From assembly GCF_018687815.1 (NCBI RefSeq), contig NZ_CP061306.1, positions 930,001 to 994,000 on the forward strand: a stretch of DNA of 64,000 bases, written 5' to 3'. Below are positions 15,021-24,050 of the stretch, in pieces. Numbering within the stretch: the stretch's first letter is position 1; each line of letters opens with the position of its first letter. The notes under the pieces were generated by a model that was given only the letters and a program-made list of their open reading frames with translations, was not told the origin of the DNA and did no database searches. This DNA is from Polynucleobacter sp. JS-JIR-II-b4 (GTDB taxonomy: Bacteria > Pseudomonadota > Gammaproteobacteria > Burkholderiales > Burkholderiaceae). The position numbers were made by a program, and so were the translations under genes.

Positions 15021-17462
15021 TTAGTTTCTAACAGGCTTGCCAGTTTGGAGAATGCCCATAATTCGTTCCATGGATTTAGGGTGGCCAATGAGTTCCACAA
15101 AAGCCTGACGCTCGAGTTTGAGAAGCCACTCTTCGGTAACTAGTGTCCCTGCATCCACATCACCGCCAGTAATAATCTCGATAATTTTCTTGGCGATATG
15201 CGCATCATGTTCAGAGATAAAGCCACCATCACGCATGTTGACTACCTGACCCATCACGGTGGCAGCAACAGAACGGCCACCAACCGGGATTAAGGTTGGG
15301 ATAGGTGGCCTGTATCCAGAGTAGCGCATTGCTTTGACTTGATCTTGTGCCAAAGCAAGTAATTCATAGACGTTAGCAACAATAATGTCTCCCTTTTGGA
15401 GGTAAGCCATCTTCATTGCTTCTTGAGCAGATGAAGAAACTTTGGCCATCGCAGCATTTTCAAAAGAAGCTTTGGTGAAATCCAAATAATTAGTGTTACC
15501 AGCAAGTGCGACGCCTTGAGCTGCACGAATAGCCGCTTCCTTAAGTCCACCACCAGCAGGCAAAAGTCCAACGCCAACTTCTACTAAGCCAATATAACTT
15601 TCCATAGCGGCAACTCTGCGTGCAGATTGGAGAACTAATTCACAACCACCACCTAAAGCAATCCCAGAGACTGCAGCAACTACAGGTACTTGGGAGTATT
15701 TGATTTTTATCATCGTGTCTTGAAACTCTTTGACGAACGGCTCAACTCCAGCGGGGCCACCTTTCATAACCATTGGCATCGCAGCTTCCAAGTTGGCGCC
15801 TGCAGAAAAAGGTCCTCCAGGTGTGCCTAGCTTCAATGATGTAGGCTGCCAGATTACCAATCCCGCATAATTTGCCTCTGCGATCTCAACTGCTTTTTGT
15901 AGACCACTCAATACGTCTGGACTAAAGGTATTCATCTTCGAGCGGAATGAGGCAATTAAGACCTCTGGCTGATTGGCATCGACCCAAGCTCGGAAGTCCG
16001 TATTTTCAAAAATAGTGGTGCCCGCTGTTTTGGGATCAGGAGAACCATCTCCTAACAGTGGCGCTCTAAATACTTGCTTCTGGTATACCGGTAAAGCAGA
16101 GCGGGGGATATATTTATTCTCAGATGCAGACCATGAACCTTCAGGGGTATGGAAAGCTTGCTTATCCGCAACTGGCCCACTAAAAAGCCAAGCAGGCAGG
16201 GGTTCTTTGCTTAATGTTTTGCCGGCATCAATATCTTCTTTAATCCAGTTAGCTACTTGCGTTACACCAGCCGCTTGCCAGTCTTCAAAAGGACCTAAAT
16301 TCCAGCCATAACCCCAACGCATTGCAAAATCAATCTCTCGGGCGGATTGAGCAATCTCACCAAGATGAATGGCGCAGTAGTGAAAGATATCCCGATAGAT
16401 AGCCCACAAGAATTGCGCTTGGGGTTCATCGGTTTCTCTTAATAATCCTAGACGTTCAGCAATAGGTTTTTTTAGAATGCGTTCAATCAGCGGTTCAATC
16501 GTTGCAGTAGAGGGCTTGTATTCACCAGTAGCAGCATCCAGCACGAGTACATTCTTGCCATCCTTGCGATAAAAGCCTGCCTTGGTCTTCTGGCCCAGCG
16601 CACCTTTTGCAATGAGCTGACTTACAACCTCAGGCGTTTTAAATAGGGCGGAGAAAGAATCGCCTTGTAAGGCATTTTCCATAGTCTTAATGACATGAGC
16701 CATAGTATCTAGGCCAACGACATCACTAGTTCTAAAGGTAGCTGACTTAGCGCGACCTAACTTACTACCAGTAATGGCATCGACTTCATCAAAGCCAAGA
16801 CCAAACTTTTGCGCCTCTGCAAAAACGGCCAGGATCGAGAAAACACCTACACGGTTACCGATAAAGTTCGGCGTATCTTTTGCACGTACAACCCCTTTGC
16901 CCATTGCGGAAGTCATAAAGGTTTCTAGAGCATTCAATACGGCAGGATCGGTATCCGCTGCTGGGATAAGTTCCAGTAAGTGCATATATCTAGGTGGATT
17001 GAAAAAGTGCACACCACAGAAGCGCTTCTTCAAATCACCAGAAAAACCTTTGGCAAGCTCACCAATAGGAAGACCTGAGGTATTGGTTGCAAACAGAGCA
17101 TGCGCCGGAATATATGGAGCTACTTTTTCATAGAGAGCATGCTTCCAATCTAAACGCTCAGCAATAGCTTCAATAATGAGGTCACAATCTGCCAGGAGGC
17201 CTAAGTCGTCCTCATAATTTGCAGGAGTGATTAAATTGGCTTCTGAAGATAAACCCAGTGGAGCGGGTTTCAGTTTCTTCAGATTCTCGATCGCTTTCAT
17301 GGCAATCGCATTCTTGTTAACAGGTTTGCCATCATCCGATTTGCTTGGCAAGTCAAACAGAACAACCGGTAGACCGACGTTAATGCACTGCGCAGCAATC
17401 TGGGCACCCATCACACCAGCACCTAGGATGGCTACTTTTTTAATAATCTTGTTATCACTCAT
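15021..17462 (-). CDS. fadB: Bifunctional 3-hydroxyacyl-CoA dehydrogenase / enoyl-CoA hydratase (FadN-type order)
   Basis: An 813-aa fusion. The N-terminus has the NAD fold GAGVMGAQIAAQ (14-25) and the dehydrogenase motif FFNPPRYMHLLE near 155-166. A second HAD C-terminal region follows, and the crotonase part is near the C-terminus (GIALGGGCELVLQSARR, then LPAGGGLKEAA). This order, dehydrogenase first and hydratase last, matches the FadN/Burkholderiales type and is the reverse of E. coli FadB. It carries out the middle two steps of beta-oxidation and works with the thiolase encoded 17 bp downstream. The PAGG replaces PEGG at the hydratase site, so check whether the hydratase half is fully active. 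Confidence 0.92.
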   Translation of the reverse strand: MSDNKIIKKVAILGAGVMGAQIAAQCINVGLPVVLFDLPSKSDDGKPVNKNAIAMKAIENLKKLKPAPLGLSSEANLITPANYEDDLGLLADCDLIIEAIAERLDWKHALYEKVAPYIPAHALFATNTSGLPIGELAKGFSGDLKKRFCGVHFFNPPRYMHLLELIPAADTDPAVLNALETFMTSAMGKGVVRAKDTPNFIGNRVGVFSILAVFAEAQKFGLGFDEVDAITGSKLGRAKSATFRTSDVVGLDTMAHVIKTMENALQGDSFSALFKTPEVVSQLIAKGALGQKTKAGFYRKDGKNVLVLDAATGEYKPSTATIEPLIERILKKPIAERLGLLRETDEPQAQFLWAIYRDIFHYCAIHLGEIAQSAREIDFAMRWGYGWNLGPFEDWQAAGVTQVANWIKEDIDAGKTLSKEPLPAWLFSGPVADKQAFHTPEGSWSASENKYIPRSALPVYQKQVFRAPLLGDGSPDPKTAGTTIFENTDFRAWVDANQPEVLIASFRSKMNTFSPDVLSGLQKAVEIAEANYAGLVIWQPTSLKLGTPGGPFSAGANLEAAMPMVMKGGPAGVEPFVKEFQDTMIKIKYSQVPVVAAVSGIALGGGCELVLQSARRVAAMESYIGLVEVGVGLLPAGGGLKEAAIRAAQGVALAGNTNYLDFTKASFENAAMAKVSSSAQEAMKMAYLQKGDIIVANVYELLALAQDQVKAMRYSGYRPPIPTLIPVGGRSVAATVMGQVVNMRDGGFISEHDAHIAKKIIEIITGGDVDAGTLVTEEWLLKLERQAFVELIGHPKSMERIMGILQTGKPVRN

Positions 17463-17472
17463 GTTCAGTCTC

Positions 17473-19260
17473 TCAGAAAAAATCTGCCGGCATTGCCATT
17501 AACGATTTAGAGCCAGCACGTGCTTGACGGATCAGCATGGCTGTCTCAGGAAGGAGCTTGTCAAAGTAGAAGCGGGCAGTAGCCAGCTTTGCTTGATAGA
17601 AGGGATCGTTGCTGGATTTGTTTGCTAGTGCAATCTTTGCCATGCGCGCAAAAAGATAGGAATAAATCAAATGGCCCACAACGCGCAAGTAAGGAACTGC
17701 AGCAGCGCCCACTTCTTCGTGATTCATCATGGCTTTCATGCCAATTTCTTTAGTAAGCTTTTCAACCTTGACAGCGATATCAGAAAGTGGATCAATAAAC
17801 TCTTGCATTTCCTTGCGAACACCTTCGTCTTCAATGAATTGTTCGATGATCTTGCCAAATTTAGTAAGCTTTTTACCCATATCGCCAAGAACCTTGCGAC
17901 CCAAAAGGTCCAGTGATTGAATGGTATTGGTACCTTCGTAAATCATATTGATGCGAGCATCACGAACATATTGCTCCATACCCCATTCGGCAATGTAGCC
18001 ATGACCACCAAATACCTGCATGCCTTCGTTGGTAGCGGTAAATGCGTTATCGGTTAAGAAGGCTTTAATAATTGGCGTAAGCAGGGCAACCATTTCGCCC
18101 GTTTCTTTGCGAACCTTTTCATCAGGGTGATTGAGTTCTTTATCAATCATCAGAGCTACCCAGTAAGAAAAAGCTCTACCTGCTTCTGCATAAGCTCTCT
18201 GAGTTAAGAGCATGCGCCGTACATCAGGGTGAACAATGATTGGATCAGCTGCCTTCTCTGGAGCCTTAGCGCCAGTCAAGCTGCGCATTTGTAAACGCTC
18301 TTTGGCATACGCAGCAGAGTTTTGATATGCCACCTCAGTTAAGCCAAGACTTTGCATGCCAACACCCAAACGCGCTGCATTCATCATCACAAACATGGCG
18401 TTCAGGCCTTTGTGGGGCTCGCCGACGAGGGTGCCAATAGCGCCATCAAAGTTCATAACGCAAGTGGCATTCCCATGAATACCCATCTTATGCTCTAGAG
18501 AGCCACAAGACACGGCATTAGATTTACCAATTGAACCATCGACACCAACCTGAAATTTAGGCACTGCAAATAAAGAGATACCTTTGCTTCCAATTGGAGA
18601 GTCTGGAAGACGTGCCAAAACAAGATGAATAATATTCTCAGCTAAATCATGATCACCGCTAGAGATAAAAATCTTGGTTCCGTTAATAGCATATGTACCG
18701 TCTGCTTGGGGCTCGGCTTTAGTCTTTAGTAAGCCAAGATCAGTGCCGCAATGAGGTTCCGTCAAGCACATCGTTCCAGTCCATTGACCAGAAACCAATT
18801 TTTCTAGGTAAGTTTTTTTCTGTTCTTCAGTGCCATGTGCATGTAAGCACTCATAGGCGCCATGCGATAGGCCTGGATACATCGTCCAAGATTGATTGGC
18901 AGAATTTAAAGTCTCATACAGAACGGTATTGAGTAGTTGCGGCAATCCTTGGCCACCATATGCGGGATCGCATGATAAAGCAGGCCATCCACCAGCAACA
19001 TACTGCTCATAAGCCTGCTTAAAGCCAGCAGGAGTTGTCACCGATCCATCCTCATGTCGCGTACAACCTTGTTGATCACCAATTTGATTCAAAGGGAAGG
19101 CAATCTCACTAGCAAACTTGCCAGCCTCTTCAATGATCTGATTCATGGTGTCTTTATCAACATCCTGATATACAGGTAGAGCTGCGAACTCTTTGCCGGC
19201 ATCAAGCATTTCATGAATAACGAATTGAATATCGCGGAGGGGTGGATTGTATTGAGGCAT
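17473..19260 (-). CDS. Acyl-CoA dehydrogenase with C-terminal extension
   Basis: FAD acyl-CoA dehydrogenase of 595 aa, longer than the 380-aa family core because of the C-terminal acyl-CoA dehydrogenase extension domain (about residues 470-590). MCLTEPHCGTDLG (near 160) is the FAD/substrate motif. VFGGHGYIAEWGMEQYVRDARI and MIYEGTNTIQ close the active site, with Glu in YEGT the likely base. It does the first oxidation of acyl-CoA and passes electrons to ETF. It lies 10 bp before fadB and 45 bp after the TetR regulator gene. Confidence 0.93.
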   Translation of the reverse strand: MPQYNPPLRDIQFVIHEMLDAGKEFAALPVYQDVDKDTMNQIIEEAGKFASEIAFPLNQIGDQQGCTRHEDGSVTTPAGFKQAYEQYVAGGWPALSCDPAYGGQGLPQLLNTVLYETLNSANQSWTMYPGLSHGAYECLHAHGTEEQKKTYLEKLVSGQWTGTMCLTEPHCGTDLGLLKTKAEPQADGTYAINGTKIFISSGDHDLAENIIHLVLARLPDSPIGSKGISLFAVPKFQVGVDGSIGKSNAVSCGSLEHKMGIHGNATCVMNFDGAIGTLVGEPHKGLNAMFVMMNAARLGVGMQSLGLTEVAYQNSAAYAKERLQMRSLTGAKAPEKAADPIIVHPDVRRMLLTQRAYAEAGRAFSYWVALMIDKELNHPDEKVRKETGEMVALLTPIIKAFLTDNAFTATNEGMQVFGGHGYIAEWGMEQYVRDARINMIYEGTNTIQSLDLLGRKVLGDMGKKLTKFGKIIEQFIEDEGVRKEMQEFIDPLSDIAVKVEKLTKEIGMKAMMNHEEVGAAAVPYLRVVGHLIYSYLFARMAKIALANKSSNDPFYQAKLATARFYFDKLLPETAMLIRQARAGSKSLMAMPADFF

Positions 19261-19305
19261 ATTCTTTATCTTCTTTGATGGGATTTAAGAGGTACTTATT
19301 AAGAA

Positions 19306-19938
19306 TTATTGAGTTACTTGATTTGCTGCAAAAATTTCTTTAATTAGCTTGTTTGCAATTGCTAAGCATTTTGGATTCTCTAGAAAACGAGAATCATGGT
19401 GAACGCCTAGTGCAATGCTGTAAAGCCTAAACAGTAGAGCTTGGGCATCCACTGATTTTTTTAGATGCCCCTCAGATATTGCTTCTTTAATGGCCCTAAG
19501 CAAAGCGGAGCGCCATACTTCAACGCTACGAAGTAGCTCATCTCGAACAATGCCGGGACAGTCGTCAAATTCAGCGGCTCCAGAAATAAAGAAACAGCTA
19601 GAGGTATCACCACCGCTACTCATTTTGAGCCAAGAGCTAATCATTTGATTCAGTCTGGGCAAGCCCTTTGGTTTTAAGAGTGCAGGGGCGAATACGACTT
19701 CCTGAAATTTTTGATGGTATGCACGAACAACTTCAACCTGCAGCTCTTCTCGGGAGCCAAAGTGTGCGAAGACGCCGCTTTTGCTCATCTTCACAGATTC
19801 AGCTAGATTCCCAATGGTCAAGCCTTCAAGGCCAGATTTGCTTGAAATCTCTAAGGCCGCATTCAGGATCAAAGTCTTAGTTGCCGACCCTTTGGTGGGC
19901 TCGTCTGTAGCCTTTAAATTAACCCTTACCTGGTTCAT
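19306..19938 (-). CDS. TetR/AcrR family transcriptional regulator
   Basis: A 210-aa regulator. The N-terminal HTH at about 20-65 reads TKTLILNAALEISSKSGLEG, then TIGNLAESVKMSKSGVFAHF, then SREELQ, which is the TetR pattern. The C-terminal ligand domain carries no recognised signature beyond YsiA/FadR-like features. It heads the beta-oxidation operon and probably represses it, with an acyl-CoA as inducer; this is inference from context. A palindrome (ACGATCGT) overlaps its predicted promoter 38 bp upstream of the ATG, consistent with autoregulation of the whole operon. Confidence 0.9.
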   Translation of the reverse strand: MNQVRVNLKATDEPTKGSATKTLILNAALEISSKSGLEGLTIGNLAESVKMSKSGVFAHFGSREELQVEVVRAYHQKFQEVVFAPALLKPKGLPRLNQMISSWLKMSSGGDTSSCFFISGAAEFDDCPGIVRDELLRSVEVWRSALLRAIKEAISEGHLKKSVDAQALLFRLYSIALGVHHDSRFLENPKCLAIANKLIKEIFAANQVTQ

Positions 19939-19970
19939 GGGATTCTTATTAACCTTAGAATGTTGTAAAA

Positions 19971-20001
19971 ATAATACGATCGTTCGTTTATATTACATCA
20001 A
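19971..20001 (-). promoter_or_regulatory. Predicted promoter and TetR operator of the beta-oxidation operon
   Basis: On the minus strand a -35 TTGATG (19996-20001) and a -10 TATTAT (19971-19976) are separated by 19 bp. The spacer carries the perfect palindrome ACGATCGT (19976-19983) followed by a further TCGT repeat, so the element reads ACGATCGTTCGT on the plus strand. Sites of this GC-centred kind are common for TetR regulators of acyl-CoA metabolism. Binding would block the promoter of tetR and the fad genes. Confidence 0.5.
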
Positions 20002-20180
20002 TACAAAAAAATTGAAACTAGTCTACAGGCCCTTTAAATACACAATCTTATCTACAGGGCCAATGGAATTAATGCACTGCACAATTAATTGAGGGAAAAC
20101 CCGAGATCCAAATTCTAATAAAGGTAATTAATATTTAGTGAGTTGTTTGATATCAATAAAAACTGATCACAGGAAGATAT

Positions 20181-20918
20181 ATGAAAACAGTAAAAATTAG
20201 CGCTTTGGCTTTAGCAATGATGGGTGTATTCGCAACAAGTGCAAATGCACAGTCTGCAAAAGCAAATGCATGGGAAGGTGCTTATGGTCAGATTGGTGTG
20301 GGCTGGGGTATGTTCAATCCAACAGTATCAAATGGAACTGCAGTTCAGCCAACTGGACTCCCTGCTCCCTATCCTTCTTCTGTTAATTTAAATAGCTCTG
20401 CATCTAATGTTAATAACGTTAGCACTGGTTTGGTTAATTTAGCAGTTGGATATAACTTTGGTATTTCTCCTAATTATGTATTAGGCTTGGCCGCAACTTA
20501 TTATCCTGGTGCTAGCTCAGGCGCCACTGGCAACTTAAATTACTATACTCAAAGTGGAGCGCTAGCAAAGACTTCACCAGCAAGCTATCAGGTCAAAAAC
20601 TTATACAGCATTGTATTAACACCCGGATATGTCATTGACAAGGATCGCTTGGCTTATGCAAAAATTGGATATACCGGAGCCACTATTGGCTTATCAACCC
20701 CTGATCTAGCTTACAACACAAATAATTTAAGCGGATACACACTTGGCTTGGGTTATAAGCAGATTATTACAGGCTCCATTTTTGCATTTGGCGAAGTTAA
20801 TTATGCTGCTTACGGCAATAAGACTGCAAATGGTACTACAACATCAGGTGCTGCTATTAGCAATCAAATTAAAGGTACTGGTACTGATATTTTGGTCGGT
20901 CTAGGTTACCGTTTCTAA
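20181..20918 (+). CDS. Outer-membrane beta-barrel protein
   Basis: A 245-aa protein with a signal peptide (MKTVKISALALAMMGVFATSANA, about 23 residues). Its mature part has alternating aromatic/glycine strands (GQIGVGWG, VNLAVGYNFG, LAYAKIGYTGA, GYTLGLGYKQ) and ends in GLGYRF, the C-terminal Phe signature of barrels assembled by Bam. It resembles small OmpA/OmpW-type 8-stranded barrels. The Asn/Ser-rich loop near 55-75 should be extracellular. It is monocistronic: SD AGGAAG precedes the ATG and a strong terminator follows. Substrate or ligand unknown. Confidence 0.82.
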   Translation: MKTVKISALALAMMGVFATSANAQSAKANAWEGAYGQIGVGWGMFNPTVSNGTAVQPTGLPAPYPSSVNLNSSASNVNNVSTGLVNLAVGYNFGISPNYVLGLAATYYPGASSGATGNLNYYTQSGALAKTSPASYQVKNLYSIVLTPGYVIDKDRLAYAKIGYTGATIGLSTPDLAYNTNNLSGYTLGLGYKQIITGSIFAFGEVNYAAYGNKTANGTTTSGAAISNQIKGTGTDILVGLGYRF

Positions 20919-20940
20919 TCGTTGTAAATTGTTAAGTCAA

Positions 20941-20970
20941 AGCCCTCTCATAGCAGAGGGCTTTTTCTTT
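20941..20970 (+). terminator. Rho-independent terminator after the barrel gene
   Basis: AGCCCTCT (20941-20948), 6-nt loop, AGAGGGCT (20955-20962), then TTTTCTTT. A perfect 8-bp stem with a U-rich tail, 22 bp after the stop codon. Confidence 0.9.
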
Positions 20971-21057
20971 AGATTTATTGTTCCTGTGATTAGAATGAGT
21001 CATACAGATTTAACAATCTGACTATAAGTAAAACTAGATCAAGACTGAAAGTAACTC

Positions 21058-22734
21058 ATGGTTAATCCCTCAAAACCTTGGTTGAAACACTATCCTGAGG
21101 GTGTACCTCATGATGTCGATATCTCTGGCTATAATTCTTTGCTAGATATGTTCGAGGAAGCTTTTGAACGTTATCCAAATAGACGTGCCTGTGAGTATCT
21201 CGATAAGTTCTTAACGTATCGAGAGCTTGATCAGCACTCCAAGCACTTTGCCTCTTACTTGCAAAACCTGGGTTTAGAACCTGGCGCTCGTGTTGCAATT
21301 ATGTTGCCTAACGTATTGCAATTTCAGATTGCGATGATCGGTATCCTTCGTGCGGGGTACGTAGTGGTCAATGTTAATCCGCTCTATACCGCCCGTGAGT
21401 TGGAATATCAACTTAAAGATAGTGGCGCATCAGCTCTAGTCATCTTAGAAAACTTTGCACATGTTTATCAGCACATCGCTGCTGACGTGCCATTGAAAAA
21501 GACCATCGTTACTTCACTGGGTGAAATGATTGGACTCAAAGGTGCGGTAGTCAACTTTGTAGTCCGTAATGTAAAAAAACTCGTGCCCGCATGGGATTTG
21601 CCTGGTCATATTACTTTTTTGACTGCTTTAGGTGAGGGCAGTCATCATTCCTGGAATAAACCTAATACTTCTTTAAGTGACATTGCCTTTTTGCAATACA
21701 CAGGGGGCACTACAGGTTTATCTAAAGGCGCCATTCTTTTGCATAGCAATATTCTTTCTAATGTCATCCAGACAGAGTTATGGCTTGAGCCGGGATTAAA
21801 GCGTAAGAATGTAGATCAATTGGTTTTCTTATGTGCGCTACCTATGTATCACATCTTTGCCTTAACAGCCTGTTCAGTATTGGGTATGCGCAAAGGTGGC
21901 CTGTTAGTTTTGGTTCCTAATCCACGTGATTTCGATGGATTCATCAAGCTATTGAAGAAGCATCCAAATATCAATATTTTCCCTGGTGTTAATACTCTCT
22001 TTAATGCGCTGATGCACAAATCAGAATTTGCCTCTGTTAAGTTTCCTAATATCTTGGCAACTATTGGTGGTGGTATGGCAATGCAAAAGGTCGTTGCAGA
22101 TCATTGGCAAGAAATGACTGGCGCTCCTATTGCCGAAGGCTATGGCCTTTCAGAAACCTCACCAGTCGCTTGCGTTAACTCTGCTTTAATCGAAAGTTTT
22201 ACTGGTTTTATTGGTTACCCAGTGCCAAGTACAGAAGTGCTTATTTTGGGTGACGACGGTATTGAGGTGCCTTTTGGTACTCCTGGTGAGATTTGCATCC
22301 GGGGGCCTCAGGTAATGGCTGGGTACTGGAATAAGCCTGATGAAACTAAGAATGTCATGACATCTGATGGCTTCTTTAAATCGGGTGATATTGGCATCAT
22401 GAATGCCGATGGTCTCACTAAGATTGTGGATCGCAAAAAAGATATGGTTCTGGTTTCTGGATTTAATGTCTATCCAAATGAAGTGGAAGAAGTTCTGTCT
22501 TTGATTCCTGGTGTCTTGGAGTGTGCAGTCATTGGTGTGCCTGATGAAGACTCTGGTGAGGCTGTCAAGGCGTTCGTTGTGAAACAAGACCAGTCCCTAA
22601 CAGAAGAAGCTATCTTGGCATTCTGCAAAGAGAACCTCACTAACTATAAGCGCCCAAAGCACATTGTTTTCCGTGCTGACTTGCCAAAAACCAATGTTGG
22701 AAAAATCCTAAGACGTGAATTAAGGGATTTATGA
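21058..22734 (+). CDS. fadD: Long-chain fatty-acid-CoA ligase
   Basis: A 558-aa ANL ligase activating fatty acids to acyl-CoA for beta-oxidation. The AMP loop YTGGTTGLSKGA is near 219-230, the A5 motif GYGLSETSP near 361, SGD before the hinge, and DRKKDMVLVSGFNVYPNEVE near 462-481. The final Lys is in TNVGKILRRELRDL. Length and the LSKGA variant match FadD. It feeds the beta-oxidation operon encoded to the left on the other strand. A small inverted repeat (CAGATT/AATCTG, 21005-21020) lies upstream of a possible -10 TATAAG. Confidence 0.93.
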   Translation: MVNPSKPWLKHYPEGVPHDVDISGYNSLLDMFEEAFERYPNRRACEYLDKFLTYRELDQHSKHFASYLQNLGLEPGARVAIMLPNVLQFQIAMIGILRAGYVVVNVNPLYTARELEYQLKDSGASALVILENFAHVYQHIAADVPLKKTIVTSLGEMIGLKGAVVNFVVRNVKKLVPAWDLPGHITFLTALGEGSHHSWNKPNTSLSDIAFLQYTGGTTGLSKGAILLHSNILSNVIQTELWLEPGLKRKNVDQLVFLCALPMYHIFALTACSVLGMRKGGLLVLVPNPRDFDGFIKLLKKHPNINIFPGVNTLFNALMHKSEFASVKFPNILATIGGGMAMQKVVADHWQEMTGAPIAEGYGLSETSPVACVNSALIESFTGFIGYPVPSTEVLILGDDGIEVPFGTPGEICIRGPQVMAGYWNKPDETKNVMTSDGFFKSGDIGIMNADGLTKIVDRKKDMVLVSGFNVYPNEVEEVLSLIPGVLECAVIGVPDEDSGEAVKAFVVKQDQSLTEEAILAFCKENLTNYKRPKHIVFRADLPKTNVGKILRRELRDL

Positions 22735-22811
22735 GCATTGCCAAGGATCATCTCGTAAAGGCCAATCATTTAAAATAAGTTTTTTAGCGCTTAATTAGTA
22801 AAAATATTATC

Positions 22812-23552
22812 GTGATACTTTGGCTGCGTTCCTTTCTATTCTATTTATTTGGTTTCTCAACCGTCACCATTGTTGCTAGCGCAATTATTCTGGTCATCCC
22901 CTTTACAAGTCGCAGCACGCGCTACCAAATGGGTGTATTTTGGTGCCGTTTAACCCAAAAAGCACTCTTATTTTTCTGTGGAATAGATCTAAAGATAAAG
23001 GGCTTTGAGAATATCCCCCGAGATCCTAATAAGTCATTAATTATTTTGGGCAAGCATCAATCCGCATGGGAAACCTTTGTCTACCCAGCATTTTTCCCAA
23101 GACAGCTTTGCTTTGTATTCAAAAGAGAATTATTGTTTGTGCCTTTTTTTGGTTGGGCTTTGGCCTCATTAAAGATGATTCATATTAATCGGGGCGATCG
23201 TGAGAAAGCTCGAGAAGCAGTCAACGAGCAGGGCAAAATAGTTTTATCAGAGGGAAAATGGATTGCCATTTATCCAGAAGGTACTCGAACCCCACGTGGG
23301 TCATTTAAGCCTTACAGAAAAGGCGGTGTTCGCCTTGCTATTAGTACACAAACAGACATTCTTCCGGTGGCGCAGAACTCTGCTGCCATTTGGCCTAGAA
23401 ATACCTTCTTAAAGCATCCTGGAGTGATTACGCTTTCTATTGGACCAGTGATCTCAGTAGCGGGAAAAACGGAAGAGCAGCTGCAGCTTGAGGTGGAAGC
23501 CTGGATTGAAGGCGAGATGCGTATTATTGATGCGCCTGCTTATATACATTAA
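22812..23552 (+). CDS. plsC: 1-acyl-sn-glycerol-3-phosphate acyltransferase
   Basis: A 246-aa membrane acyltransferase making phosphatidic acid. It has an N-terminal transmembrane segment (about 5-35). The catalytic motif is KHQSAWETF (H with E at the fifth position, an H-x4-E variant of H-x4-D). EGTRTPRG near 159-166 is the glycerol-phosphate site. The start is GTG at 22812; no better ATG exists. It is co-oriented with fadD 77 bp upstream. Confidence 0.9.
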   Translation: MILWLRSFLFYLFGFSTVTIVASAIILVIPFTSRSTRYQMGVFWCRLTQKALLFFCGIDLKIKGFENIPRDPNKSLIILGKHQSAWETFVYPAFFPRQLCFVFKRELLFVPFFGWALASLKMIHINRGDREKAREAVNEQGKIVLSEGKWIAIYPEGTRTPRGSFKPYRKGGVRLAISTQTDILPVAQNSAAIWPRNTFLKHPGVITLSIGPVISVAGKTEEQLQLEVEAWIEGEMRIIDAPAYIH

Positions 23553-23564
23553 CTAAGCGATTAA

Positions 23565-23597
23565 TAAAAAGGCTAGCAATGTACGTTAGCTTTTCTT
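23565..23597. terminator. Convergent imperfect hairpin between plsC and the DUF4442 gene
   Basis: GCTAGC (23572-23577) can pair with GTTAGC (23585-23590) with one G-U. It is flanked by A-rich and TTTTC runs that extend the stem with a bulge. It lies between the two convergent stop codons and may end both transcripts. Confidence 0.45.
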
Positions 23598-24041
23598 CAT
23601 CTTCTTTCGTATGTACAAAGTCTTGGTGATGCGCGCCACCACATCATCTTCTTGATCTTTTACGTCGACTTTAAAGTCCCTTAAGACCTTATCTCCAGGC
23701 TCTGCGGCATTAATAATTTCATCTAATTGGTCTTGAGTAATTTCAAAACTAGCATGAACTTTTCCTTTGCCCGGCTTGAGGAATTCAATCTTGGCCGCCT
23801 GATCCCAAATAATATAACCCTTACCTAGATTCTGAGACACCATCATCATGAAGAAGGGGTCAGTCATTGCAAAGAGGCTACCACCAAAATGTACGCCCAC
23901 AATATTGCGGTTCAATAGACCATGCTTGAGACGTACCTTGGCATGACGAAAGTCTTTGGCAATATGCTCAACTGTAATGCCAGCACCCAGAAATGGGGGC
24001 CATAGATTCATGCCCCTACGCAAGAGATTGGCGTTAATCAC
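23586..24041 (-). CDS. DUF4442 hotdog-fold (thioesterase-like) protein
   Basis: A 151-aa protein of the DUF4442 family, with the hotdog thioesterase fold. Characteristic stretches are NLWPPFLGAGITVEHIAKDF (residues 12-31), GVHFGGSLFAMTDPFFMMM near 49-67 and YIIWDQAAKIEFLKPGKGKV. Members are thought to hydrolyse or bind acyl-CoA or acyl-ACP thioesters, but no activity is established for this group. It is encoded 9 bp after the dehydratase gene on the minus strand. Confidence 0.8.
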   Translation of the reverse strand: MINANLLRRGMNLWPPFLGAGITVEHIAKDFRHAKVRLKHGLLNRNIVGVHFGGSLFAMTDPFFMMMVSQNLGKGYIIWDQAAKIEFLKPGKGKVHASFEITQDQLDEIINAAEPGDKVLRDFKVDVKDQEDDVVARITKTLYIRKKMKKS

Positions 24042-24050
24042 TGAAAACTT

